In this document: positions 35,741 through 44,238 of the stretch, piece after piece | Layout of the letters: each line of letters starts with the position of its first letter | Numbering within the stretch: the stretch's first letter is position 1 | From: Nocardia ignorata NBRC 108230 | Lineage (GTDB): Bacteria; Actinomycetota; Actinomycetes; Mycobacteriales; Mycobacteriaceae | Direction: 5' to 3' | Assembly (NCBI RefSeq): GCF_001612905.1 | Contig: NZ_BDBI01000028.1 | Span: forward strand, 124,001 to 188,000 | Length of the DNA: 64,000 bases | The notes under the pieces: generated by a model | Database searches by the model: none | The model's input: only the letters and a program-made list of their open reading frames with translations | What the model was told of the DNA's origin: nothing | Position numbers and translations under genes: made by a program

Positions 35741-36831
35741 TCACCACCGAAGCAGCTGTCCTCACGGCGGTCGGTGAACCGCTGGAGTTCACCGAGATCC
35801 TGGTCGACGAACCGGAGCCCAACGAGATCCGCCTCGCGGTCTCGAATGTCGGTCTGTGCCACAGCGACCTGCACTATATGACCGGAACCGTCGGCGCCGA
35901 CCTGCCCGTGGTGGTCGGGCACGAGGTGGCGGGCGTGGTCGAGTCGGTCGGCTCGGCGGTGACCACGCTGCGTCCCGGCGATCGCGTCGTCGGCGCTCTC
36001 ACGCCTTCGTGCGGGCAGTGCCGTAACTGCCAGGTCGGTCACTCGACCCAATGTCAGCGCGTCACCCAGATCCGGCAGCGGCCCCGGCCCGCCTTCCAGC
36101 TGCCCGACGGGCGGGTCGTCCATCGCCTCGGCGATGTCGGCGCGTTCTCCCGGCACACCCTGATGCGCGAGAACGCGCTGGTGAAGGTGGCCGACGAGGT
36201 GGGTCTGCACGTGGGCTGCCTGCTCTCGTGCTGCATCATCACCGGTGTCGGCGCCGTGTTCCGTGGTGCCGAAGTGCGCCCCGGCTCCACTGTCGCCGTG
36301 ATCGGTTGCGGCGGTGTGGGTTCGGCCATCATCCAGGGCGCACGGCTGGCCGGTGCCTCGGCGATCGTCGCCGTCGACCTCGACGAAGCCCGCCTCGCCG
36401 CCGCCAGGACCTACGGCGCCACCCACGTCGTGAACGGCGCGGCCGACGTGGCCGCCGAGATCCAGAACCTGCTCGGGGACGGCGTGGACTACTCCTTCGA
36501 AGCCGTCGGCAGCGCGCGGACCGCGGCCACCGCCCTCGAGGTGCTGCGCCCCACCGGCACCGCGTGCCTGGTCGGTATCGCTCCCGACGGCACCGACCTG
36601 AAGCTGCCCGCCTGGAATTTCTTCTTCTCCGAGAAGCGTCTCATCGGTTCCTACATGGGGTCGGGACAGGCGCAGGAGGACATCGCCCAGTTCGCCCGCC
36701 TGTACCAGCAGGGGCGGCTGCTGCTCGACGAGATGGTCAGCGATGTCATCCCGTTCCACGACATCGACAAGGGCTTCGAGGCGATGAAGTCCGGCGAAGT
36801 CACCCGCATCGTCGCCGACCTCACTGTCTGA
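35737..36831 (+). CDS. Zn-dependent alcohol dehydrogenase (MDR)
   Basis: 364-residue MDR enzyme: catalytic Zn ligands in GLCHSDLHYM and GHEVAG, structural Zn in CGQCRNCQVGHSTQC, nucleotide fold VIGCGGVGSA (about 189-198). It would oxidise a primary or omega-hydroxy alcohol, the role played by ChnD in cyclohexanone breakdown (comparison of context, not proof). About 30-40% similar by eye to the enzyme at 14187. The aldehyde dehydrogenase follows after 29 bases. Confidence 0.87.
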   Translation: MITTEAAVLTAVGEPLEFTEILVDEPEPNEIRLAVSNVGLCHSDLHYMTGTVGADLPVVVGHEVAGVVESVGSAVTTLRPGDRVVGALTPSCGQCRNCQVGHSTQCQRVTQIRQRPRPAFQLPDGRVVHRLGDVGAFSRHTLMRENALVKVADEVGLHVGCLLSCCIITGVGAVFRGAEVRPGSTVAVIGCGGVGSAIIQGARLAGASAIVAVDLDEARLAAARTYGATHVVNGAADVAAEIQNLLGDGVDYSFEAVGSARTAATALEVLRPTGTACLVGIAPDGTDLKLPAWNFFFSEKRLIGSYMGSGQAQEDIAQFARLYQQGRLLLDEMVSDVIPFHDIDKGFEAMKSGEVTRIVADLTV

Positions 36832-36860
36832 GACCTGTTCGCGCACCGAAGGAGCACCTG

Positions 36861-38318
36861 ATGACGAATCCCCAACTGCCCCAACCGATCAACTACATCG
36901 CCGACGAGTGGTCCGAGTGCGCGACGATTCCCGACGCCTGGAACCTCGACCCCAACACCGGCCTGCCGGTGCACCGCGCCGTCACCACCACCCCTGCGGA
37001 CGTGGAACGCGCACTGCGCCATGCCGAGCGGTCCTACGGTTTCGAACGCTGGGACGACGCGGCGAGCGACGAACGCGCCGAGATCATCGAGCGCGCGGCC
37101 GACATCGTCGAGTCCCGCATCGAGGACATCGCCCGCACCGACGCTCTCACCAGCGGTGTCCCGATCGCCAAAGCCCGGATGGTCGCCCAGTTCCTGCCGC
37201 ACCGGATCCGTTCGACGGCCGCGGATCTGCGGACCATCCCGCGTCGCACCGCGCTCGAGGCCGGTGGCCGGGACGTTCGGCTGTACAAGGTCCCGTGGGG
37301 CCCAGCCGCCATCCTCACCCCGTGGAACGGCCCGAGTTTCATTCCCGCCGCGAAGATGGTGAGCGCCCTGGCCGCCGGCTGCCCGGTGATCCTCAAGCCG
37401 TCCGAACACGCGCCGAGCAGCGCTCAGATCATCGTCGAGAGCTTCGTCGAGGCCGGACTGCCCGCCGGTGCGTTGCAGCTGCTGCACGGTGCCGGTGACG
37501 TCGGCGCGGCCGTCACCGGCGACCCGCGCGTGAAGATCGTCTCCTTCACCGGCGGCCCGAACGCCGGCCGGGCGATCGCCCGCGCGGCGGCCGAGGACTT
37601 CAAGGTGCTCCAGCTCGAGCTCGGCGGCAACAATCCGGCCCTGGTGCTCGACGACGCCGACATCGACGTGGCCGCCGACGGCATCCTCGACGGGATGACC
37701 AAGCTCAACGGTCAGTGGTGCGAGGGCCCCGGCAAGGTGCTCGCGCACAAGAGCCTGGTCGAACCGCTGCTCCAAGCGCTGCTGGACCGGATCGCCCACA
37801 TCGAGATCGGCAACTCGCTCGACGAGAGCACCGAACTCGGCCCCATCTCCAACGCCCCGCACTTCGCGACGCTGCAGCGCCGGATCGAAGGGCTTCGCAC
37901 CCATGGCGCGACCATCCACCAGCCCGCGAAGCTCCCCGACCTCGGCGGCTTCTTCCTGTCGCCGACCGTCGCGACGGGCGTCGACGCGTCGCTGGCGACC
38001 GCCGAACTGTTCGGCCCGCTGATCAGCCTGCACGCCGTGGAGTCCGACGAGGACGCGCTGCGCGTGGCCAACGCCGACCCGTCGGGGCTCGACGCCTACG
38101 TGTTCGGCGGCGACCTGGACCGCGCCGTCGATGTCGGCTCGCGAATCCTGTCCGGTGAGGTGCGCGTCAACGGCGCCAAGGTCGCCGATCTGGCCGACGG
38201 ATCGGCCCAAAGCTTCTGGGGCACTTCGGGAATCGGCGGGCACGCCCCCGGTGAGTCCGTCCGGGTGTTCTGCGGCGACCGCGTTGTCGGCGTCGATTCC
38301 CCCGATCTCCCCCTGTAA
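36861..38318 (+). CDS. Aldehyde dehydrogenase
   Basis: 485-residue ALDH with TPWNGPSFIPA, FTGGPNAGRA, catalytic Glu in LELGGNNP (about 260) and nucleophile Cys in NGQWCEGPG (about 292), then ELFGPLISLH. GAAGGAGCACCTG precedes ATG 36861. It should oxidise the aldehyde from the preceding dehydrogenase. The Gln-Trp-Cys motif differs from the commoner GQxC, as in some vanillin/semialdehyde-type dehydrogenases. Confidence 0.88.
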   Translation: MTNPQLPQPINYIADEWSECATIPDAWNLDPNTGLPVHRAVTTTPADVERALRHAERSYGFERWDDAASDERAEIIERAADIVESRIEDIARTDALTSGVPIAKARMVAQFLPHRIRSTAADLRTIPRRTALEAGGRDVRLYKVPWGPAAILTPWNGPSFIPAAKMVSALAAGCPVILKPSEHAPSSAQIIVESFVEAGLPAGALQLLHGAGDVGAAVTGDPRVKIVSFTGGPNAGRAIARAAAEDFKVLQLELGGNNPALVLDDADIDVAADGILDGMTKLNGQWCEGPGKVLAHKSLVEPLLQALLDRIAHIEIGNSLDESTELGPISNAPHFATLQRRIEGLRTHGATIHQPAKLPDLGGFFLSPTVATGVDASLATAELFGPLISLHAVESDEDALRVANADPSGLDAYVFGGDLDRAVDVGSRILSGEVRVNGAKVADLADGSAQSFWGTSGIGGHAPGESVRVFCGDRVVGVDSPDLPL

Positions 38319-38348
38319 TCGACTCCCACAACGAAAGCGGCCACTGCC

Positions 38349-40013
38349 ATGAACTCCACCTCAACCACCGACCACGAGGTTGTCGACGTCATCGGTGTCG
38401 GCGCCGGCTTCACCGGCATGTACCTCGCCCACCGGCTGACCACAGCGGGCTGGACCTTCGCCGGATTCGAAGCCGGACCCAGCGTCGGCGGCACCTGGTT
38501 CTGGAACACTTACCCGGGCGCACGCTGTGACGTCGAGAGCATCTACTACTCCTACTCCTTCGACGAGGCACTCCAGCAGGAGTGGACGTGGAGCCAGCGC
38601 TTCGCCCCGCAGGCCGAGATCCTCAGCTACATCGAGCATGTCGCCGACCGCTTCGACCTGCGCAAGCACTTCACCTTCAACACCCGCGTGGTCGCCTCCA
38701 CCTGGAACGCCGCCGATCGGCTCTGGGAGGTGCGGCTCGACAACGGTGAGATCCGGCGCAGCCGCTATCTGATCTCGGGTGCGGGCGGCCTGTCGACGCC
38801 GAAGGACTTCGACGTGCCCGGCCTGTCGAACTTCACCGGGCTGAAGGTGTCGACGAGCCGGTGGAACATCTCCCTCGACGACCTCGCGGGCAAGCGCGTC
38901 GCCGTGATCGGCACGGGATCCTCCGGCGTGCAGGCGATTCCGCTGATCGCCGAGGTCGCCGAACACCTCACGGTGTTCCAGCGCACCCCGAACTACGTGA
39001 TGCCCGCCCGCAACGCCGAACTCGCCCCCGACCAGGTCGCCGCCGTCAAGGACAACTATGTGGCGATTCGGGAGGAGTGCAGGCACTCGCCCGGTGGCAT
39101 TCCCGATCGCCCCGTCACCGACCGGGCCTTCGATGTCTCGGACTCCGAGCGCAAGCGACGGTACGAGGCGGCCTACGAGCGCAGCGGGTTCCTCGGCGTC
39201 GGCGCGGAATTCGCCGACCTGCTGTTCGACGAGGAAGCGAACCGGACCGCCTCGGAGTTCATCCACGACAAGATCCGCGAGATCGTGAAAGACCCGGTCA
39301 CCGCGGAACGGCTGGTCCCCAAGTACCACCCGCTCGGCGCCAAGCGCAGCGTCTTCGGCACGGACTACTACGAGACCTACAACCGGCCGAACGTGTCGCT
39401 TGTTTCACTGCGTGAAGAGTCGATCGAGACGATGACCGAGAACGCGATCGTCACCTCGAACGGCACCTACGAGGTGGACGCCATCGTGCTCGCGATCGGG
39501 TTCGACGCCTTCACCGGCCCGCTCTACGGGCTCGACCTGACCGGTGCGTCCGGCAAGAAACTGCAGGAAGCGTGGAGTGACGGTATCCGCTCCTACCTCG
39601 GAATCATGGCGGCCGACTTCCCCAACTTCTTCATGGTCGGCGGCCCGCTGAGTCCCGCGCTCGCCAGCAATGTGGTGGTGACCATCGAGCAGGCCGTCGA
39701 CTGGATCGCCGACCTGATCGAACACGCCCGCGACACCGGCGCGACGCAGATCGAAGCCACCCCCGAGGCCCAGCAGGAGTGGGTCGACATCACCGAGTGG
39801 ACCGTGTCCCAGACGCTGTACGCCACCACCGACTCCTGGTATCGGGGCTCGAACGTCGAGGGCAAGCCCAACACCTTCATGGGCTACCTGGGCGGGGTCG
39901 GCAAGTACCGCCGCATGTGCACCGAGATCGCCAAGCGGGGCTATCCCGGCGTCGCGATCGACGGCGAAGCGACGTCGCGCACAGTCGGCCCGATTCACGA
40001 GGAGATCGCATGA
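38349..40013 (+). CDS. Baeyer-Villiger monooxygenase-like flavoprotein with altered fingerprint
   Basis: 554-residue class B flavin monooxygenase, the size of cyclohexanone monooxygenase. FAD motif GAGFTG (18-23), GTWFWNTYPGARCD (about 48-61), NADPH motif GTGSSG (188-193), and C-terminal FMVGGPLSP, all typical of BVMOs. The diagnostic fingerprint FxGxxxHxxxW(P/D) reads F162-TG-LKV-S168-TSR-W172-N173: the key His is Ser and the final Pro/Asp is Asn. It may still make esters/lactones from ketones or have another oxidation activity. It overlaps the next gene by 4 bases. Confidence 0.85.
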   Translation: MNSTSTTDHEVVDVIGVGAGFTGMYLAHRLTTAGWTFAGFEAGPSVGGTWFWNTYPGARCDVESIYYSYSFDEALQQEWTWSQRFAPQAEILSYIEHVADRFDLRKHFTFNTRVVASTWNAADRLWEVRLDNGEIRRSRYLISGAGGLSTPKDFDVPGLSNFTGLKVSTSRWNISLDDLAGKRVAVIGTGSSGVQAIPLIAEVAEHLTVFQRTPNYVMPARNAELAPDQVAAVKDNYVAIREECRHSPGGIPDRPVTDRAFDVSDSERKRRYEAAYERSGFLGVGAEFADLLFDEEANRTASEFIHDKIREIVKDPVTAERLVPKYHPLGAKRSVFGTDYYETYNRPNVSLVSLREESIETMTENAIVTSNGTYEVDAIVLAIGFDAFTGPLYGLDLTGASGKKLQEAWSDGIRSYLGIMAADFPNFFMVGGPLSPALASNVVVTIEQAVDWIADLIEHARDTGATQIEATPEAQQEWVDITEWTVSQTLYATTDSWYRGSNVEGKPNTFMGYLGGVGKYRRMCTEIAKRGYPGVAIDGEATSRTVGPIHEEIA

Positions 40014-40384
40014 GCAGCGCGGTCCACCGGCGGTATGTCGCCTTCTCCGACGCCCACTACGCCGGTAACCTCGTCGACGGTGCCTACGCCTTGAAGCTCT
40101 TCGGCGATGTCGGCACCAATCTCGCGATCGAAATGGACGGCCATGAGGGGTTGTTCGCCGGCTACTCGTCGGTGGAATTCCTCGCCCCGGTCCGTGGTGG
40201 CGATGTCGTCGAGGCCGAAGCAACCCTGGTGAAGAAGGGAAACCGCAGCCGCACGGTCGATTTCGAGCTCCGGGTGATCTGCCGCGGCTCCGACGACACC
40301 GGCCGGGCCCAGGTCCTCGACCCACCCCTGGTCGCGGTACGCGCTCGCGGTACCGCGGTCATCCCCGCGGACGGAACGGAGTAG
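40010..40384 (+). CDS. Hotdog protein, 3-aminobutyryl-CoA ammonia-lyase-like
   Basis: 124-residue hotdog protein. SDAHYAGNLVDGAYALKLFGDV and EGLFAGYSSVEFLAPVRGGD match the pattern of the small ammonia-lyase Kal from lysine fermentation, which eliminates ammonia from a 3-aminoacyl-CoA; the family also contains thioesterases. In an operon with an acyl-CoA ligase and enoyl-CoA hydratase, beta-elimination of an amine from a CoA thioester is sensible, but this is inferred. The start is fixed by the ATGA overlap with the monooxygenase. Confidence 0.68.
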   Translation: MSSAVHRRYVAFSDAHYAGNLVDGAYALKLFGDVGTNLAIEMDGHEGLFAGYSSVEFLAPVRGGDVVEAEATLVKKGNRSRTVDFELRVICRGSDDTGRAQVLDPPLVAVRARGTAVIPADGTE

Positions 40385-40389
40385 GCGCC

Positions 40390-41688
40390 ATGGAATTGAT
40401 CGACGATACCGGTTGGTCCGAACAACCCACCACGGTCGAACCATCGCTCACCGGTGACATCGACTGCGACGTCGTGGTGATCGGTGGCGGTGGCGGCGGT
40501 ATGTCGGCGGCCCTGCGCCTCGCCGACAAGGGTGTGGACGTGGTGCTGCTCGAGGCGAAAACCCTCGGCTGGGGCGCCACCTCCCGCAACGCGGGCTACA
40601 TCACGAACTCGGTCGCCGCCGATCCCGAACTGCTGGGGTTCCTGCTGAAGCGCGAGCGGTTGCGCGAGCTGTACCGCTACGCCGAGCACGCGGTGCATTT
40701 CGCCGAGGACGCGATCGAGCACCACGCGATCGACTGTGATTACAAGCAGGAAGGCATCGTGATGGCCGCGGTGTCGAAGGGGCAGTTGCGGCACGCCCGC
40801 CGCAACGCGAAGGTCCTGGCCGCGGCCGGATCGTCGGGCGAATTCGTCGATGGTCCCGAGGCTGGGCTGCCGGAGGGCTTCCTCGGTGGTATCCGTGAAG
40901 GCGTGGGCGGCACGGTCGACCCGGGCAAGTTCGCCCTCGGTCTGCGCGCCGCGACGATCGCCGCCGGTGTGCGGGTCTATGAGTCCACTCCGGCGGTCGA
41001 CGTCGTCGATACCGGTGACCGGGTCACCGTCGAAACCCCGCACGGAAAGGTCAGGGCACGCAAGGCGCTGCTCACCACCAACGCCGCCAGCAACAGCCTG
41101 TCCATCGCACCGAAACACCTCGCGACCCCGGTGTGGACCTCGCTGGTCGAAACCGAACCGATCCCGCCCGAGCGGCTCGACGAGATCGGCTGGACCAGCA
41201 GGGCGCCGCTGGTCACCCTGCACATGATCCTGGAGAGTTATCGCGTCACCCCGCGCGGCACCATCGCGTTCGGCACCCGCCGTATCCAGGCAGGTCGCAA
41301 CCCGCTGCCGACCCGTACTCCCGCGCCGCAGGTCGTCGACGATCTCGTCCGTGGCTTCCACGACCGCTTCCCCGGCCTGCGCGACATCGAGCCGGTGCGG
41401 GCCTGGGGTGGCTGGATCGGCATGAGCTCCACCTGGCTGCCCGCCGCAGGCGAGGCCTCCGAGAACGTGCTGTACTCGGCGGCCTGCAACGGCCACGGCT
41501 TCGCCCAGGCGCAATACGTGGGACACCTGCTGGCCGACCATGTCACCGGCGCACCGCGGCACGAGGACCTCGAAGCGATCTGGCACGGCGGCGAACGGTT
41601 CTGGCCCAGCTTCGTCAACAACCCCGCGCTGTACCTCGGTTGGCTCGCCGATCGCACCGTCGACCGCTGGGCCTCGCTCCGGAAGTGA
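40390..41688 (+). CDS. DAO-family FAD-dependent oxidoreductase (PuuB-like)
   Basis: 432-residue flavoprotein: VVVIGGGGGGMSAALRLAD (about 27-45), WGATSRNAGY (about 60-69), C-terminal ACNGHGFAQAQYVG. It is a paralogue of the 6657 protein over the whole length. In a Puu-like scheme it would oxidise the gamma-glutamylated amine formed by the 30157 ligase before hydrolysis by the 31509 enzyme. Last gene of the operon from 33325; a 15-bp hairpin follows. Confidence 0.85.
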   Translation: MELIDDTGWSEQPTTVEPSLTGDIDCDVVVIGGGGGGMSAALRLADKGVDVVLLEAKTLGWGATSRNAGYITNSVAADPELLGFLLKRERLRELYRYAEHAVHFAEDAIEHHAIDCDYKQEGIVMAAVSKGQLRHARRNAKVLAAAGSSGEFVDGPEAGLPEGFLGGIREGVGGTVDPGKFALGLRAATIAAGVRVYESTPAVDVVDTGDRVTVETPHGKVRARKALLTTNAASNSLSIAPKHLATPVWTSLVETEPIPPERLDEIGWTSRAPLVTLHMILESYRVTPRGTIAFGTRRIQAGRNPLPTRTPAPQVVDDLVRGFHDRFPGLRDIEPVRAWGGWIGMSSTWLPAAGEASENVLYSAACNGHGFAQAQYVGHLLADHVTGAPRHEDLEAIWHGGERFWPSFVNNPALYLGWLADRTVDRWASLRK

Positions 41689-41700
41689 ACCGCGCTCGCG

Positions 41701-41735
41701 CTGCCGTCGGCGAAGGCACTCTTCGTCGGCGGCAG
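41701..41735. terminator. Terminator hairpin between convergent genes
   Basis: CTGCCGTCGGCGAAG (41701-41715), loop GCACT, CTTCGTCGGCGGCAG (41721-41735): a 15-bp RNA stem with two G-U pairs. Confidence 0.78.
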
Positions 41736-41757
41736 GCGCGTGGTGCGCGGTCGACTT

Positions 41758-42207
41758 TCAGGGCCGGCTGAAGGCCAGCAACCGGGCGGTGGTGTGCTGG
41801 CGGACCTCGCCGTGCTGGTTGAGCGTGTCGTAGGTCGCGGTGATGAACCCGCGGCGGGGATCGGACCGGGAAGGTCGCACATCGGTCACCTCCAGTTCGA
41901 CGTGCAAGCGGTCCCCCGGCCGGGTCGGTGACGGCCAGGCCAGTTCGATGGAAGCGCCGATGATGCCGGTGGCCAACGGCAGCCCCGTGGTGACCAACAG
42001 GCGCATGGTGATCGCGGCGGTGTGCCAGCCGCTGGCCGCCAGGCCTCCGAAGAAGGTGTCCTTCGCGCTGTCCTCGCCGAGATGGAACGGTTGGGGGTCC
42101 CACTCGGTGGCGAAGTCGACGATGGCGTCGGCCCCGAGGTCGTAGGTGGCGGTGCGGAACCGATCGCCGACGGCGATGTCGTCCAGCCAGAGAGCGTTGG
42201 TGGTCAC
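41758..42207 (-). CDS. MaoC-like dehydratase domain protein
   Basis: 149-residue hotdog protein with IAVGDRF near the start and FATEWDPQPFHLGEDSAKDTFFGGLAASGWHTAAI, a MaoC pattern with Asp-Pro-His (DPQPFH) instead of the full hydratase-2 DxNPxH; W-D-P-Q-P-F-H is common in this actinobacterial subgroup. Probably an enoyl-CoA hydratase or mesaconyl-type dehydratase. The start is GTG 42207 with GAGGAGC at suitable distance. Operator E controls its promoter (-10 TATGAT 42253-42248). Confidence 0.82.
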   Translation of the reverse strand: MTTNALWLDDIAVGDRFRTATYDLGADAIVDFATEWDPQPFHLGEDSAKDTFFGGLAASGWHTAAITMRLLVTTGLPLATGIIGASIELAWPSPTRPGDRLHVELEVTDVRPSRSDPRRGFITATYDTLNQHGEVRQHTTARLLAFSRP

Positions 42208-42247
42208 TGGATGCTCCTCATTGACAAAGAGTGGTTCTTGACCCACG

Positions 42248-42282
42248 ATCATAGTCACATGACTTAGACAAATGACTACGAT
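42248..42282. promoter_or_regulatory. Regulon-2 operator E, divergent promoters
   Basis: Operator 42254-42276: GTCACATGAC, TTA, GACAAATGAC. Minus strand: -10 TATGAT (42253-42248), TAGTCA (42278-42273) as -35 at 19 bases, as in operator D. Plus strand: TACGAT (42277-42282) as -10 puts the start at about 42289, so the nitronate monooxygenase mRNA would be leaderless or nearly so. Confidence 0.72.
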
Positions 42283-42291
42283 TCGGTCAGG

Positions 42292-43287
42292 ATGTACATG
42301 TTCACCAACACCTTCACGGAAACGTTCGGTATCGAGCACCCCCTCGTCTGTGGCGGCATGACGGCCGTCGGCACGGCGGACTTGATCGGCGCTGTGGCCA
42401 ATGCCGGTGCCCTCGGATTTCTCACCGCGCTCACTCAGCCCACGCCGGAGGCGCTGGTCAAGGAGATCGACCGCTGTCGTGACCTCACCGACAAGCCTTT
42501 CGGTGTGAATCTGACGATCCTGCCGACCATCAGGCCGGTGCCCTACGACGAATATCGCGACGCGATCGTCGAGAGCGGCATCACCATCGTCGAAACCGCC
42601 GGCGGTAACCCGCAGCCGCACCTGCCCACCTTCAAGGCGGCGGGGGTGAAGGTGATCCACAAGGCGGTCACCGTTCGCCACGCGCTCAAGGCTCAGCAGC
42701 TCGGTGTCGACGCGGTGAGCATCGACGGTTTCGAATGTGCGGGACACCCCGGTGAGGACGATGTCCCCGGTCTGGTGCTGATCCCCGCCGCCGCACGGGC
42801 GCTGACCGTTCCGATCATCGCCAGCGGCGGAATCGCCACCGGGGCAGGGCTTGTCGCGGCCCTCGCCCTCGGCGCGTGCGCGGTGAACATGGGCACGCGG
42901 TTCATGGCGACCACCGAGGCGCCCATCCACGACAACGTCAAGCGGCAGATCGTCGACAACAGCGAACGCGACACGGTCATCGTGTTCCGCGAGTTCCACA
43001 ACTCCGCCCGGGTGGCCCGCAACGCGGTGTCTGAGGAGATCGCCGCGGTCTCCCGCGAGCCCGGCGCGACCTTCGACGACATCGCCCACCTGGCCAGCGG
43101 TGCTCGCGCCCGCGAGCGCGTGTACGGCGACGGCGATGTCGACGGTGGACTGTGGTGGGCGAGCCAGGCCCAGGGGTTGATCCACGACATCGGCAGCTGC
43201 CAGGACGTGGTCGACACCATCCTCGCCGAGGCGCGGCAGATCATCACCTCGACGCTGCCCGATCAGCTCGGCGGTGGAAAATTGTGA
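42292..43287 (+). CDS. Nitronate monooxygenase-like FMN enzyme (2-nitropropane dioxygenase family)
   Basis: 331-residue TIM-barrel flavoprotein. GFECAGHPGED (about 144-154) carries the family His, and ASGGIATGAGLVAALALGA plus GTRFMAT bind the FMN phosphate. NMO-type enzymes oxidise nitronates; many annotated members are really quinone or other oxidoreductases, so the substrate is open. Start at 42292 (leaderless) or 42298 (AGGA upstream). The stop lies directly against operator B. Confidence 0.82.
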   Translation: MYMFTNTFTETFGIEHPLVCGGMTAVGTADLIGAVANAGALGFLTALTQPTPEALVKEIDRCRDLTDKPFGVNLTILPTIRPVPYDEYRDAIVESGITIVETAGGNPQPHLPTFKAAGVKVIHKAVTVRHALKAQQLGVDAVSIDGFECAGHPGEDDVPGLVLIPAAARALTVPIIASGGIATGAGLVAALALGACAVNMGTRFMATTEAPIHDNVKRQIVDNSERDTVIVFREFHNSARVARNAVSEEIAAVSREPGATFDDIAHLASGARARERVYGDGDVDGGLWWASQAQGLIHDIGSCQDVVDTILAEARQIITSTLPDQLGGGKL

Positions 43288-43326
43288 GTCAAACGCCTTG
43301 ATCATATGACCCACTCGCTGTAGCGT
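43288..43326 (+). promoter_or_regulatory. Regulon-2 operator B and promoter of the 7-TM/amine oxidase unit
   Basis: Operator 43288-43310: GTCAAACGCC, TTG, ATCATATGAC. -35 TTGATC (43298-43303), 17-base spacer, -10 TAGCGT (43321-43326), start near 43333. Leader about 169 bases to ATG 43502 with no other gene. Highly similar to the operator A promoter, including the GTTATG..GGC.TCACATTCC stretch after the -10. Confidence 0.8.
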
Positions 43327-43501
43327 TATGACTGGCATCACATTCCGACCTCAGTGTCGGGGCTGCGCGCATATCCCGCTCGACGGTCGGATGCCGGACC
43401 CATACGTCTTGCCGGAGCGAAACGGCTACCGATCCTCGATCGCTCGGCAGAAAAGACCCCATTGCCGCTGGTCGGCGGGTGGCACTTTCAAGGAGAAGAT
43501 C

Positions 43502-44197
43502 ATGTCCATCAAGGAACTGCTTTTCGCGGTCGCGGACATCTGGATGATCGCCGTCGGTTTCACCTACGGCATCAAATTCATCCGGAACTACAAGAATTAT
43601 CTGCTCGGTATCGAGTGGATCATCGTGGCGACCTCGGGGACGAATTTCCTGATCTACGGTCTGCTCAAAGCGGGCCACGACAGCCCGATGTATACCGGCG
43701 CGGCCTATTTGGACGCCTTCTCCCGATCGGTCGGTATCACGCTGATCCTGGTACTCGGGCTCATGCAGGTGACCCACCGGTACAAGCCGTCGGCGGCGGT
43801 GGACATCGGCGCGTTCGCGCTCGCGGGCGTGGCCGGGCTGCTGCTGCTCGGATACCAGGACACCATCGGTCTGCCTGCCGCGATCTTCTTCATCGTGGCC
43901 AACGTGCTCACCACGATCTTCCTCGCCTACTTCGTCAAGCGGCTGTGGCAGATCGGGGAGCGTCGACACGCCGTGTGGTCGGCCATCGCGACCGCATGCG
44001 GTTTCCTGATCGCGGCAACCTATGACTTCGTCAAGATCCCCGGTGACGACGCCGAGCACACGATCTTCTACATCTTGGCGCTGTCGTCGTGGGGTCTGCA
44101 GATGTTCGTGTACTACCGCGCTTACCGGGCATTCGACGCCTACAACAAGCGTGTCGCCGCTCCCGCGGTGACCGGCGACGCCACCGTGACGGCGTAA
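43502..44197 (+). CDS. Unrecognised 7-TM membrane protein
   Basis: 231-residue integral membrane protein with about seven hydrophobic segments (near residues 7-25, 34-55, 76-94, 101-119, 124-146, 158-178, 187-206) and short loops; the C-terminal tail is soluble. I do not recognise the family. Size recalls AmiS/UreI channels, but their motifs are not seen. As part of a regulon-2 unit with an amine oxidase it may let the substrate in or be a membrane anchor/sensor. CAAGGAGAAGATC precedes ATG 43502. Confidence 0.7.
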   Translation: MSIKELLFAVADIWMIAVGFTYGIKFIRNYKNYLLGIEWIIVATSGTNFLIYGLLKAGHDSPMYTGAAYLDAFSRSVGITLILVLGLMQVTHRYKPSAAVDIGAFALAGVAGLLLLGYQDTIGLPAAIFFIVANVLTTIFLAYFVKRLWQIGERRHAVWSAIATACGFLIAATYDFVKIPGDDAEHTIFYILALSSWGLQMFVYYRAYRAFDAYNKRVAAPAVTGDATVTA

Positions 44198-44238
44198 CCA
44201 GAGTCATTCCTTCGAACGATCCACAGTCAGGAGCCGAT

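Noticed and set aside
43502..44197. AmiS/UreI-type amide or urea channel
   Set aside because: Similar size, but seven rather than six TM segments and family motifs not seen.
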